Source: Lachnospiraceae bacterium (GTDB taxonomy: Bacteria > Bacillota > Clostridia > Lachnospirales > Lachnospiraceae). Taken from it: DNA of 36,639 nucleotides. The notes beneath the pieces were generated by a model. It saw only the letters and a program-made list of their open reading frames with translations, did not search any database and was not told where the DNA came from. Location: positions 1-36,639 of the forward strand of contig JAFQOW010000042.1 in NCBI GenBank assembly GCA_017412055.1, written 5' to 3'. Positions 1 through 8,319 of this stretch are shown here, piece after piece (the stretch's first letter is position 1; every line of letters starts with the position of its first letter). Position numbers and translations under genes: made by a program.

Positions 1-2
1 AA

Positions 3-173
3 ATGTATGGTAAAGCACGAATGGAATTAAAAGTCGGGCTTACCTTTGCGTGCATGAATTTAAAGAAGCTTGCAAAAATAAAGCAAAAATTTGGATGGTT
101 AGACCGTTGTTTCGATAGACTTATGGCATTTATTAATCAATATAGCTGGAAAAACGTAGAAAAGTGGTGTTAG
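3..173 (+). pseudogene. C-terminal end of an IS transposase (5' part outside the window)
   Basis: The first 171 bases are an open frame that enters from the left edge and stops at a TAG at 171-173. The end of the protein reads RMELKVGLTFACMNLKKLAK, the usual C-terminal tail of DDE transposases of the IS1182/IS5-like group found in Clostridia. Only this tail is visible, so I cannot say whether the upstream gene is intact. A stem-loop overlaps the stop codon and probably marks the transcript end or the right end of the IS. Family assignment is from memory of the tail motif. Confidence 0.6.
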
Positions 174-195
174 GTAGTTAGCCTGACACCACTTT
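162..195 (+). terminator. Stem-loop at the transposase stop codon
   Basis: AAGTGGTGTTAGG (162-174) pairs with CCTGACACCACTT (182-194) across a 7-nt loop, with one G-T wobble. It spans the transposase stop codon. The T-run after it is short, so it could be a terminator, a protector against read-through into the IS, or part of the IS end. Confidence 0.5.
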
Positions 196-220
196 GTCTA
201 CAGTCTGAGGCGATGAGTAA

Positions 221-1516
221 TTACTCATCGTCTTCATCTATTAAGGAGGCTAAAGAAATTTTATAGTTTCCTTTTCCTAGTCGTTTAGCTTCATGTAAGG
301 CAGCATCTGCTGATTCGTATAATTCATTGAAGCTTGAGCGTCGTCCTTGGATTTTAGCTAATCCAGCGCTACATTCAATTTTTATCTTTTGTTCGTTTTC
401 ATAATAATTAAATTTAAGTTTTAACATAATAGAGTTAAAACGGTTGATACATTCATTATATTCACCTTTGAGATATAGAACGAATTCATCGCTGCCAAGG
501 CGTCCAAATACATCATCTTCAGTTATGCTCTCGCATACAATGTAACTAATCTGTTTAAGAAGCTGGTCACCTGTTATATGTCCAAAGGTTTCATTGATGT
601 TTCTAAAATCATCCACATCAAATATGCAGAACAAACCATTGCCATTATTCTTAATTCTATTTGCAATAAGCTCTTCAGAATAGCGTCTATTCCAAGTCTG
701 TGTTAAAGAATCAATACGAGCATACATAAGATTTGTCATACGTTCCGCCATAGCAGAGGAATAATCCTGAATTAAGATAAATACTCGTTCAACATATTTT
801 TTATCATCAGTTGGAATAAATACAAAAATAATTTTGGTCCAGATATAATCATTATCACGCTTAACCCTTACGTGAGTCATAAAGACATAGTCATGATTTT
901 TAATACGTTTAAGGATATCAATTTCTCTAAACATATCTAATTTTTCAACATCATCCTTGTGTAGATAATTTGTACAAAGATTCCAGAACCATTCATCCAT
1001 AATAGAATAATCGGCCTCATGGTGAAAGAAATCAAAATATTCCTGTTTATCATATATTAATACATTATGAGTTACATCAAACTCCATAACTACATCATTC
1101 ATATATTTAAGAGCCTTTTTATAGACTGAGTAATTCATAGTTTCGTCTATAACAAGAGCGTTAATCTTCTTACTAAAAGATATGCGAACGGATTCATAAA
1201 TAACTTTTTCATCTACATAAGAGCAAAGTATGGAAAAATCAATCATTATATTATCAGAAGATTTAGATTCTTGTTCAGTGACAAGAATCTGAGCAATAAC
1301 ATTACATTTAATATCGTTTGTCAGATAACCTTGATAATTAGCGCTGTCTATATCATATGTTTTGGTAAATATAGTTTTATTTATTTCAAATACCTTGGAA
1401 GGATCTGTTATCTTGTCAAAAAATACAGAAGTATCCTTTGTAGCAATATATTTTTCGCAGGCATTTTTTACAGTATCAATAAAAAGTTGGTATAAATCTT
1501 CTCGCATATATAACAC
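221..1516 (-). CDS. Diguanylate cyclase (GGDEF domain) with N-terminal sensory region
   Basis: A 431-aa protein predicted to make c-di-GMP from two GTP. The C-terminal 165 residues form a GGDEF domain: FDVDDFRNIN at about 299-308, GHITGD at 312-317 and the active-site loop as GSDEF at 341-345, a tolerated variant of GGDEF. The inhibitory I-site arginine (RxxD) is not visible; the aligned residues read TEDD, so product feedback may be weak. The first ~260 residues have no membrane segment and look like one or two PAS-like sensory folds. The start is uncertain: GTG at 1516 lies only 4 nt from AAGGA, and an in-frame ATG at 1507 lies 13 nt away. It has its own promoter and is transcribed away from purC. 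It is a plausible local source of the c-di-GMP that the riboswitch at 12.5 kb would read, but that link is inference. Confidence 0.88.
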   Translation of the reverse strand: MLYMREDLYQLFIDTVKNACEKYIATKDTSVFFDKITDPSKVFEINKTIFTKTYDIDSANYQGYLTNDIKCNVIAQILVTEQESKSSDNIMIDFSILCSYVDEKVIYESVRISFSKKINALVIDETMNYSVYKKALKYMNDVVMEFDVTHNVLIYDKQEYFDFFHHEADYSIMDEWFWNLCTNYLHKDDVEKLDMFREIDILKRIKNHDYVFMTHVRVKRDNDYIWTKIIFVFIPTDDKKYVERVFILIQDYSSAMAERMTNLMYARIDSLTQTWNRRYSEELIANRIKNNGNGLFCIFDVDDFRNINETFGHITGDQLLKQISYIVCESITEDDVFGRLGSDEFVLYLKGEYNECINRFNSIMLKLKFNYYENEQKIKIECSAGLAKIQGRRSSFNELYESADAALHEAKRLGKGNYKISLASLIDEDDE

Positions 1517-1554
1517 ACCATCCTTACAAAATAATCACAAAATCTTCTTTCATC

Positions 1555-1583
1555 ATTATATCACTATTATATATTATAGTAAA
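1555..1583 (-). promoter_or_regulatory. Sigma-A-type promoter for the diguanylate cyclase gene
   Basis: On the minus strand, TTTACT (1583-1578) and a perfect TATAAT (1560-1555) are separated by 17 nt, about 40 nt upstream of the start codon. The palindrome-rich block begins just upstream at 1599. Confidence 0.5.
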
Positions 1584-1598
1584 TAGAAGAGATAAAAA

Positions 1599-1683
1599 AG
1601 AATCTCGCTTGCGAGATTCTCCGCCTGCGGCGGGTTGCTTTAGCAACATCTTCTTCTCCGCCGCAGTGCGATCCTTAGCGGAG
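1599..1683. repeat. Cluster of short perfect hairpins
   Basis: Consecutive palindromes sit almost end to end: AGAATCTCGC/GCGAGATTCT (1599-1620), CCGCC/GGCGG (1621-1633), GTTGC/GCAAC (1634-1647) and CTCCGC/GCGGAG (1656-1683). The last is followed by CG and a T-run, so it could terminate plus-strand transcription. The block is much more GC-rich than its surroundings. I do not recognise it as a named repeat. Confidence 0.6.
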
Positions 1684-1685
1684 CG

Positions 1686-1731
1686 TTTTTATGATATAGG
1701 AAGTTCAGAGAACTTTCCTATATCATAAAAA
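1686..1731. repeat. Long bulged hairpin next to the purC terminator
   Basis: TTATGATATAGGAA (from 1689) pairs with TTCCTATATCATAA (1715-1728). A further GTT/AAC pairing lies inside a single-base bulge, giving about 17-19 bp around a 5-nt loop. Flanking T and A runs make it terminator-like on both strands. It touches the purC terminator at 1731. Confidence 0.55.
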
Positions 1732-1752
1732 ACGGCTACCGAGGTAGCCGTT
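1726..1752 (-). terminator. Intrinsic terminator of purC
   Basis: AACGGCTACC (1731-1740) pairs perfectly with GGTAGCCGTT (1743-1752). On the minus strand the stem is followed by a T-run (A-run at 1727-1732 on plus). It lies 15 nt past the purC stop codon. Confidence 0.85.
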
Positions 1753-1767
1753 AATGTGTAAAATTTA

Positions 1768-2451
1768 TTATCTATTGTTGATAATCTTTGTTAACTCAAC
1801 TGGGTCAACAATCTTACCATCCTTGTAAACTCTCATGTTACCAGATGCGATTTCATCAATAAGGATAACTTCGTCATTGTTGTAACCAAACTCAAACTTA
1901 ATATCCCATAAATCAAGACCAAGTGTCTTTAAATCATCAGCAACAATCTTAGTAATCTTTAATGTCTGCTCCTTCATGCTCTCAAACATAGCAGGTGTCA
2001 TAACACCAAGAGCTGCAAGACCTTCACCTGTTACAAGTGGATCGCCTAAAGCATCGTTCTTAAATGTACACTCTACATAACCACCTTCAAGAACTGTACC
2101 ATCTTCTATGTATTCGCCATATCTACGAATGAAGCTACCTGTAGCAACTAAACGGCAGATTACTTCAAGACCATGTCCAAAAACAGTAGCTGGAAGAACC
2201 TCCATAGTAGCATTCTCTAAATCAGCGCTAACATAATGTGTTTTGATTCCAGCTTCCTTTAAAAGCTCAAAGTAGTGGATAGATGTTTCAAGGTTAGCCT
2301 TACCGATGCCGTCGATAGTTAATCCTACTGAGTTTTCACCTGGATCAAATACACCGTCTTTACCAGTACAGTCATCCTTAAACTTTAACATTACATTGCC
2401 ATTTTCAAGGCTAAATACGTCTTTAGTCTTACCTTCGTAAATCTTTTTCAT
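1768..2451 (-). CDS. purC: Phosphoribosylaminoimidazole-succinocarboxamide synthase (SAICAR synthetase)
   Basis: A 227-aa cytoplasmic enzyme of de novo purine synthesis that joins CAIR and aspartate, using ATP, to give SAICAR. The N-terminus [13 protein letters not shown], the central [17 protein letters not shown] and the C-terminal [16 protein letters not shown] are PurC landmarks, and the length is normal for the short bacterial form. The ATG at 2451 is preceded by AAAGGAG with 9-nt spacing. A strong terminator follows. No other pur gene is adjacent, so it seems to be a single-gene unit. I could not define its promoter confidently in the AT-rich 2470-2580 stretch. Confidence 0.95.
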   Translation of the reverse strand: MKKIYEGKTKDVFSLENGNVMLKFKDDCTGKDGVFDPGENSVGLTIDGIGKANLETSIHYFELLKEAGIKTHYVSADLENATMEVLPATVFGHGLEVICRLVATGSFIRRYGEYIEDGTVLEGGYVECTFKNDALGDPLVTGEGLAALGVMTPAMFESMKEQTLKITKIVADDLKTLGLDLWDIKFEFGYNNDEVILIDEIASGNMRVYKDGKIVDPVELTKIINNR

Positions 2452-2599
2452 TTTCTTATTCTCCTTTTAGTCTAACTACAGAATAAATATCTAACAAAGA
2501 TACTTTATCACAAAATATTAAAGATGAAAACATTTTTTTTTCATATGAATAAAATTTTATAAAATATTAACAAGGATGTTAAAATATGAAATCAACAAA

Positions 2600-2629
2600 T
2601 TGACATAAATGTCGAAAATATGATATGCT
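2600..2629 (+). promoter_or_regulatory. Sigma-A-type promoter for the chemoreceptor gene
   Basis: TTGACA (2600-2605) and TATGCT (2624-2629) are separated by 18 nt. They lie about 60 nt upstream of the start codon, in the divergent gap between purC and the chemoreceptor. Confidence 0.5.
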
Positions 2630-2689
2630 ATTAGTAAGATTTATAGAAGCGTGACAATAGAATAAGGTCCGTAGATTTGGAGGGAATTT

Positions 2690-4153
2690 ATGAAGCAGAA
2701 GACAGAAATGAGTAGATGTAACTTTTATGCAATGACTTGTCATTTAATAGTGGTATTGGCATTGGTTGTTGCGTATGCAATGGAGACGTTTGTAAAACAT
2801 GAAAGAGAAACTTGGTATTTTTTAGTAGTAGCAGCATTGGGATTTATACCAGTTATTTTAGAGCAGATTTACTATAGAAAGAATGCTGATACAACAATGA
2901 TTAAGCATTTTATTGGATATGGATTTGCACCATTTTATGGCTTTTTATTATTTACGGCAACCAATCCACTTACTTTTACATATGTACTTTTGATGATTCT
3001 TGTTATATCAGTATATAATGATATCAAGTACGCATTAAAGATAAATATTGGAGTTGTTGTCATTAATATTGCACAGGTAATTATCGGAGCAAATACTAAT
3101 TCACTTGGATACACAAATCTTGCAGGTGCCGAGATTCAGATAATACTAGTGGTCGTTATGGGCGGATTTTCTGTAGTGCTGTCCAATGTTCTTAACAAAA
3201 ATAGTGAAGATAAGCTTAAGGTTATAGGTGAACAGAAGGAAAAGGATGAGGTTAAGCTTGCCACTACATTGGATACAGTAAATAAGATGACAGAAGATAT
3301 TAACATTATGTATACAAGAGTTGCTGAGGTTTTAGAGACTGCTAACTTTACAAAGAATGCTATGGAAGAGGTAACAAAGGGCTCTGCTGATACATCAGAT
3401 GCTGTATCAAATCAGCTTCTTCAGACACAGCAGATACAGAATAATCTTACAGAGGTAGACACAGCAGCAGAAACCTTATTAAATGAGATGAATGTCACAA
3501 AGGATGAAATCGAAAGTGGCATGGTTAATATGAGTGATATGGTTAACAAGGTAAATCAGTCTGTTGAGTCAGGAAGAGAAGTAGCAGGACATCTAGAAAC
3601 ATTAGATGAAAAGATTACGGAGATGAATTCTATCGTAGAGATTATCAATGGAATTACTTCAAAGACAGCACTTCTTGCGTTAAATGCCAGCATAGAGGCA
3701 GCCAGAGCTGGTGAAGCAGGACGAGGCTTTTCAGTAGTAGCTGGTGAGATATCAAATATGGCTACACAGACTAAAGAAGCTACAGTGCATATTACAGAGC
3801 TTATAGCAAATGTTTCAGAAGCTATTACAAAGGTAGTTACATTTATCAAGGGAATGCTTGAGGATATTAACCTTGAAAAGGAGATTACAGAATCTACGGC
3901 TAAGAGCTTTAATCAGATATCTGATAGCGCAGATGTAATGAATGGTAATGTTGTAAGATTAACAGAGATTTTAACAGAGCTTGTAAGCGCAAATACTGAT
4001 ATTATAGATTCTATACAGACTATATCTGGTGTATCTGAAGAGGTATCAGCTCATGCAAATGAAACTCTAGATGCAGAAGAAGATAATGTGAAGAGATTAG
4101 AGGAAGTATCAACTCTTATGAACGAGTTGAAAGAGCTTACTGGAAGATTATAG
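2690..4153 (+). CDS. Methyl-accepting chemotaxis protein with six-helix membrane domain
   Basis: A 487-aa chemoreceptor that would signal to CheA/CheW. Residues 1-~170 hold about six hydrophobic segments (near 14-32, 42-60, 73-92, 95-110, 115-135 and 148-168) with very short loops. There is no room for an extracellular ligand domain. A long coiled coil follows, containing the conserved MCP tip KTALLALNASIEAARAGEAG at about 324-343. No HAMP domain is evident. The layout suggests a receptor that senses through its membrane domain, for example energy state or a membrane-soluble cue (inference). The ATG at 2690 follows GGAGGG at a good distance. It is monocistronic, with a promoter upstream and a terminator downstream. 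Confidence 0.9.
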   Translation: MKQKTEMSRCNFYAMTCHLIVVLALVVAYAMETFVKHERETWYFLVVAALGFIPVILEQIYYRKNADTTMIKHFIGYGFAPFYGFLLFTATNPLTFTYVLLMILVISVYNDIKYALKINIGVVVINIAQVIIGANTNSLGYTNLAGAEIQIILVVVMGGFSVVLSNVLNKNSEDKLKVIGEQKEKDEVKLATTLDTVNKMTEDINIMYTRVAEVLETANFTKNAMEEVTKGSADTSDAVSNQLLQTQQIQNNLTEVDTAAETLLNEMNVTKDEIESGMVNMSDMVNKVNQSVESGREVAGHLETLDEKITEMNSIVEIINGITSKTALLALNASIEAARAGEAGRGFSVVAGEISNMATQTKEATVHITELIANVSEAITKVVTFIKGMLEDINLEKEITESTAKSFNQISDSADVMNGNVVRLTEILTELVSANTDIIDSIQTISGVSEEVSAHANETLDAEEDNVKRLEEVSTLMNELKELTGRL

Positions 4154-4217
4154 AAAAGTTGGAATATAATAATTAAATTAAATCTTCTTGTGAAATCATT
4201 AGATTTTTGTTAGAATA

Positions 4218-4250
4218 ACTCCGTGTGCATAACAGTACACGGAGTTTTTT
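4218..4250 (+). terminator. Intrinsic terminator after the chemoreceptor
   Basis: ACTCCGTGT (4218-4226) pairs with ACACGGAGT (4237-4245) across a 10-nt loop, followed by TTTTT. Confidence 0.88.
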
Positions 4251-4268
4251 AGAGTGAGGATAATATTC

Positions 4269-5750
4269 ATGGAAAACAGAGAAAAATTTGGTTCAAGACT
4301 TGGTTTCTTGCTAGTGTCAGCAGGATGTGCTGTTGGTCTTGGAAATGTATGGAAGTTTCCGTATATGTGCGGTCAGTACGGTGGAGCTGCATTTATACTT
4401 ATATACTTAGTATTTTTGGTAATAATGGGATTGCCTATTATGGTGTGTGAGTTTTCTATAGGTAGAGGAAGTCAGAAGAGCTGTGCTACTGCATTTAGAG
4501 TGTTGGAGAAAAAAGGCTCAAAGTGGCATAATTATGGATATCTTGCAGTGGCAGGCAATTATTTATTAGTTATGTTTTATACTATGGTGGCAGGCTGGAC
4601 TATGTATTACTGTTACCGTAGCTTTGTAGGAGAATTTACGAAGGAAGCGTTAACTAGCGCGCAGATTAAAGATAAATACGAACAGATGACAGGTTCGGCG
4701 CCTACTATGATTTTATGGACAATTATAGTTATAGTGTTATCATTTGCTGTATGTGCTTTAGGTGTACAAAAAGGTGTAGAGAGAATTACAAAGGTTATGA
4801 TGATATGTCTTTTTGCTCTTATAGGTGTGCTTGCTGTTAATTCGGTAATGCTTCCAGGGGCAAAGGAAGGAATAAAATTCTATTTAGTACCAGATTTTAA
4901 AGATATGATGGATAAGGGAATAGGAAATGTAGTTTTTGGAGCTATGTCTCAGGCATTCTTTACATTAAGCATCGGTATAGGTGCAATGACTATATTTGGA
5001 AGCTATCTTGGAAAAGACCGTTCCCTTGCCGGTGAAACCTTAAATATTACCATAATGGATACATTTGTGGCAACTATGTCAGGTCTTATTATAATTCCAG
5101 CATGTTTTGCATTTGATATTGAGCCAGGAGCAGGACCTTCATTGATATTCTTAACATTGCCAAGAATATTCAATCAAATGGCAGGCGGACATATATGGGG
5201 AGCATTATTCTTCTTATTTTTATCATTTGCGGCATTATCTACAGTAATAGCAGTATTTGAAAATATAGTTGCATTTGCGATGGATTTATGGAATTTATCC
5301 AGAGGAAAGGCAGTTATGGTGAATATTGTATTGATTACAGTATTATCTTTACCATGTATTTTGGGCTTCAATGTTTTATCGAATATAACACCACTTGGTC
5401 CTGGAACAAATATAATGGATTTTGAAGATTTTATTGTATCTAACAATTTATTGCCATTAGGTTCGCTGGTATATTTGCTATTCTGTACAAGAAAAAATGG
5501 TTGGGGCTTTGATAATTTTGTGGAGGAAGCAAATTCAGGTAGTGGTGTGAAATTATCGAAAAAATTAAGGTTTTATATGAGCTATATATTGCCATTTATC
5601 ATAGTTATTATATATATTAAGGGATATTATGATATGTTTAGTCCAAAGGGAATGAAATATTTAATTCCATGGATGGTAGTAGCATTTGCTATGCTTGGTT
5701 TAATTGCATATTTTGCTTTTTCCAAGGGGAAGGAAGAGGTAAATGAGTAA
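4269..5750 (+). CDS. Sodium-dependent amino acid/neurotransmitter-type symporter (NSS/SNF family)
   Basis: A 493-aa multi-pass membrane protein with the LeuT-type fold. TM1 is clear: GCAVGLGNVWKFPYMCGQYG, including the unwound segment that binds Na+ and substrate. The TM6 region reads FTLSIGIGAMTIFGSYL. About 11-12 hydrophobic segments span the protein. Family members import amino acids or related solutes with Na+; the substrate cannot be read from sequence. I use the ATG at 4269 because AGTGAGGA lies 8 nt upstream. A GTG at 4254 would add five residues but has no ribosome site and abuts the preceding terminator. It overlaps the biotin-ligase gene by 8 nt, so the two are co-translated. Confidence 0.9.
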   Translation: MENREKFGSRLGFLLVSAGCAVGLGNVWKFPYMCGQYGGAAFILIYLVFLVIMGLPIMVCEFSIGRGSQKSCATAFRVLEKKGSKWHNYGYLAVAGNYLLVMFYTMVAGWTMYYCYRSFVGEFTKEALTSAQIKDKYEQMTGSAPTMILWTIIVIVLSFAVCALGVQKGVERITKVMMICLFALIGVLAVNSVMLPGAKEGIKFYLVPDFKDMMDKGIGNVVFGAMSQAFFTLSIGIGAMTIFGSYLGKDRSLAGETLNITIMDTFVATMSGLIIIPACFAFDIEPGAGPSLIFLTLPRIFNQMAGGHIWGALFFLFLSFAALSTVIAVFENIVAFAMDLWNLSRGKAVMVNIVLITVLSLPCILGFNVLSNITPLGPGTNIMDFEDFIVSNNLLPLGSLVYLLFCTRKNGWGFDNFVEEANSGSGVKLSKKLRFYMSYILPFIIVIIYIKGYYDMFSPKGMKYLIPWMVVAFAMLGLIAYFAFSKGKEEVNE

Positions 5751-6573
5751 TATAATATGGAAAACGGAACATATAAAAAATTATTTAGCTAAAAATATAG
5801 ACACTGATAAGATACATATCTATCAGTGTCTTAATTCTACCAATGATACAGCAAAGAAAATGGCAAAAGATAGAGTACCTCATGGAACTGCTATAATAGC
5901 AGATAGCCAGACAGCAGGAAGAGGTCGCTTTAACAGAAGTTTTTTTTCGCCAAACAGTACAGGCTTATATATAAGCTTTATATTGGATAAAAAAATACTT
6001 GGCATAAATGATGTGGGCTTGCTAACACCGTTAGCTGCAGTAGTGACAAGAAGAGTTATAGAAAAGGTAACTGGTAAAGTATGTGGAATCAAGTGGGTAA
6101 ATGATTTATATATTGAGGATAAAAAGGTTTGCGGAATTCTTACAGAGGGTGTCGTAGATGAAGAAGGATTGCAGCGATTTATTGTGGGAATAGGAATAAA
6201 TATAGGAGCCAGCTTATTTCCTGAGGAGATACAGAATATAGCAGGAGCATTATATGATGCTAATGAGATAGAGGCGGATAAGCTTTTTGATGTTAGAAAT
6301 CATATTGCGGCAGAGCTTATAAATATACTTACAAAAGAATATGTATTTAAACATACAGATGAGTATATGAAGGAATATAAAGCTAATCAGATTATCAAAG
6401 GGCAAGAGGTTACTGTTATACAGGTAAACGAAACTTATGAGGCCGTAGTTATAGATGTAAATGATTTAGGACACTTAATTGTTGAGAAAAAAACTGACGA
6501 TAATAAAGGACAGATAGAAGTATTATTATCTGGAGAGGTGTCTATTAAAAGACATTGTGAAAAATATATATAA
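5743..6573 (+). CDS. birA: Biotin-[acetyl-CoA-carboxylase] ligase, without HTH domain
   Basis: A 276-aa enzyme that makes biotinyl-AMP and attaches biotin to carboxylase carrier proteins. Visible motifs are NSTNDTAK (31-38), the biotinyl-AMP loop GRGRFNR (59-65), KWVNDLY (117-123) and KVCGIL (128-133). A small SH3-like C-terminal domain follows, from about 225. The N-terminal winged helix of bifunctional BirA is absent, so it should not repress transcription directly. The ATG lies inside the end of the symporter gene (ATGAGTAA), with AAGGAAGAGG upstream. Confidence 0.93.
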   Translation: MSNIIWKTEHIKNYLAKNIDTDKIHIYQCLNSTNDTAKKMAKDRVPHGTAIIADSQTAGRGRFNRSFFSPNSTGLYISFILDKKILGINDVGLLTPLAAVVTRRVIEKVTGKVCGIKWVNDLYIEDKKVCGILTEGVVDEEGLQRFIVGIGINIGASLFPEEIQNIAGALYDANEIEADKLFDVRNHIAAELINILTKEYVFKHTDEYMKEYKANQIIKGQEVTVIQVNETYEAVVIDVNDLGHLIVEKKTDDNKGQIEVLLSGEVSIKRHCEKYI

Positions 6574-6589
6574 AAATTAGGGTATTTTA

Positions 6590-6618
6590 TTGACAAATTA
6601 AAAATATTTATTTATAAT
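6590..6618 (+). promoter_or_regulatory. Consensus sigma-A promoter of the SSS symporter gene
   Basis: A perfect TTGACA (6590-6595) and a perfect TATAAT (6613-6618) are separated by exactly 17 nt. Such a strong promoter with a palindrome at its start site suggests control by repression. Confidence 0.85.
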
Positions 6619-6625
6619 TGGAATT

Positions 6626-6647
6626 ATACTTTAAAGCTTTAAAGTAT
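6626..6647. promoter_or_regulatory. Perfect 22-bp palindrome at the transcription start, likely operator
   Basis: The half-site ATACTTTAAAG (6626-6636) is followed directly by its exact reverse complement (6637-6647). It begins 8 nt after the -10 box, so a dimer bound there would block initiation. No regulator gene is adjacent. Confidence 0.6.
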
Positions 6648-6650
6648 TTA

Positions 6651-6676
6651 TGCGTTTAAGCGTCTAAGCGCTCAAG
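6651..6676 (+). repeat. Three 8-nt iterations in the symporter leader
   Basis: After the palindrome the leader reads TTTAAGCG, TCTAAGCG, CTCAAGTG in tandem within about 6654-6678. They could be extra operator half-sites or may be fortuitous. Confidence 0.35.
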
Positions 6677-6721
6677 TGTATGGAGATGATATAAAGTCAT
6701 TATAAAGAGGAGGAAAGCACT

Positions 6722-8245
6722 ATGGCTATTAAATTAGTTTTGCTTGTTGTATTTTTTTCAGCGATGATCTGTGTTGGTATTTACTCTAAGAAGCATACTA
6801 CAAGCGTAAATGATTTTGTATTGGGAGGAAGAAGTGTAGGTCCATGGCTTACAGCATTTGCATTTGGAACATCATACTTTTCATCGGTAGTTTTCGTAGG
6901 ATATGCAGGACAGTTTGGTTGGAAGTTTGGTCTTGCATCTACATTTATAGGACTTGGTAATGCTTTTATAGGAAGCTTGCTTGCATGGGTTGTACTTGGC
7001 AGAAGAACAAGAGTTATGACACAGCATATTGAATCAAAGACAATGCCTGAATTCTTTGGCAAGAGATTTGATAGTAAGGCATTAAAGCTTGTGGCATCGG
7101 TTATAGTTTTTGTATTCTTGGTACCATACACAGCATCTATTTATAATGGTCTTTCTAATCTTTTTGGAATGGCTTTTGATATTGATTATAAAATATGCGT
7201 AATAGCAATGGCCGCTTTGACAGGGGTATATGTTATAGTAGGTGGATATATGGCGACAGCTATAAATGATTTTATACAGGGAATTATAATGCTTGCAGGA
7301 ATTGTGGCAGTTATCGTGGCGGTTATAAATGGACAGGGTGGTTTCTATGAAGCCATCAAAGAGCTTGCAAAAATTCCAAGTGAGTCAGCAGTTACATTAG
7401 GTCAGGAAGGAGCATATACTTCATTTTTTGGTCCGGAACCAATATCACTACTTAGTGTAGTAATTCTTACATCTCTTGGTACATGGGGCTTGCCACAGAT
7501 GGTACATAAGTTTTATACAATTAAAGATGAGAAGTCTATTAAGACAGGAACAGTTATCTCTACAGTATTTGCTGTGGTAGTAGCGGGAGGCTCATATTTC
7601 CTTGGAGGATTTTCAAGATTGTTTGGAGACAAGGCAACATATGTAGATGGAAAGCTTCAGTTTGATAGCTTGATTCCAGGAATGCTTTCCACATTGCCAG
7701 ATATTCTTATCGGAATAGTAGTGGTGCTTGTATTGTCAGCATCTATGTCTACACTTTCATCACTTGTTATGACATCAAGCTCAACTCTTACATTGGATCT
7801 TATCAAGGGAACAATAGTAAAGGATTTAAGCGAGAAGAAGCAGGTATTTTTAATGAGAATATTTATAGCAATGTTTATCATAGTATCAGTGGTACTTGCT
7901 CTTGACCCACCTACATTTATAGCACAGCTTATGGGAATTTCATGGGGCGCGTTAGCAGGCGCATTCCTTGCACCATTTGTGTATGGATTATACTGTAAAT
8001 GGGTAACAAAGGCAGCAGTATGGACTTGCTTTGCTACAGGTGTAGGTTTAACAGTAGCAAATATGTTCTTTAACTTCTTTGATAATACAATTATCGCTGG
8101 AGCAGTAGCTATGGTAGTAGGTCTTATCGTAGTACCGGTAGTAAGCTTGCTTACACCAAAGCTTAAAGACACATTTGTAGCTGATATATTCAAATGCTAT
8201 GACAAGCCAGTTGTCGTATCTAGCAAAAAGTCACTGGAGAATTAA
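6722..8245 (+). CDS. Sodium:solute symporter (SSS/SSF family)
   Basis: A 507-aa membrane transporter of the PutP/PanF/SGLT superfamily with about 13 hydrophobic segments. Typical features are the N-terminal VNDFVLGGRSVGPWLTAF and the TM2 region FGTSYFSSVVFVGYAG. The internal VGGYMATAINDFIQGIIMLA is the SSF signature, and SASMSTLSSLVMTSSS matches the family's Na2-site helix. It couples Na+ entry to uptake of a sugar, carboxylate, amino acid or vitamin; I cannot name the substrate. The ATG follows AGAGGAGG. The gene is monocistronic, with a consensus promoter and operator-like palindrome in front and a hairpin behind. Confidence 0.9.
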   Translation: MAIKLVLLVVFFSAMICVGIYSKKHTTSVNDFVLGGRSVGPWLTAFAFGTSYFSSVVFVGYAGQFGWKFGLASTFIGLGNAFIGSLLAWVVLGRRTRVMTQHIESKTMPEFFGKRFDSKALKLVASVIVFVFLVPYTASIYNGLSNLFGMAFDIDYKICVIAMAALTGVYVIVGGYMATAINDFIQGIIMLAGIVAVIVAVINGQGGFYEAIKELAKIPSESAVTLGQEGAYTSFFGPEPISLLSVVILTSLGTWGLPQMVHKFYTIKDEKSIKTGTVISTVFAVVVAGGSYFLGGFSRLFGDKATYVDGKLQFDSLIPGMLSTLPDILIGIVVVLVLSASMSTLSSLVMTSSSTLTLDLIKGTIVKDLSEKKQVFLMRIFIAMFIIVSVVLALDPPTFIAQLMGISWGALAGAFLAPFVYGLYCKWVTKAAVWTCFATGVGLTVANMFFNFFDNTIIAGAVAMVVGLIVVPVVSLLTPKLKDTFVADIFKCYDKPVVVSSKKSLEN

Positions 8246-8280
8246 ATATAGATATATAAATAAAAGTGTGATATATTAAA

Positions 8281-8302
8281 AAGCGGAGTTTTTACTCCGC
8301 TT
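8281..8302 (+). terminator. Terminator-like hairpin after the SSS symporter
   Basis: AAGCGGAGT (8281-8289) pairs with ACTCCGCTT (8294-8302) across TTTT. A-rich DNA precedes it and a weak T-rich stretch follows. Confidence 0.7.
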
Positions 8303-8319
8303 CTTAGTTTATATACATG

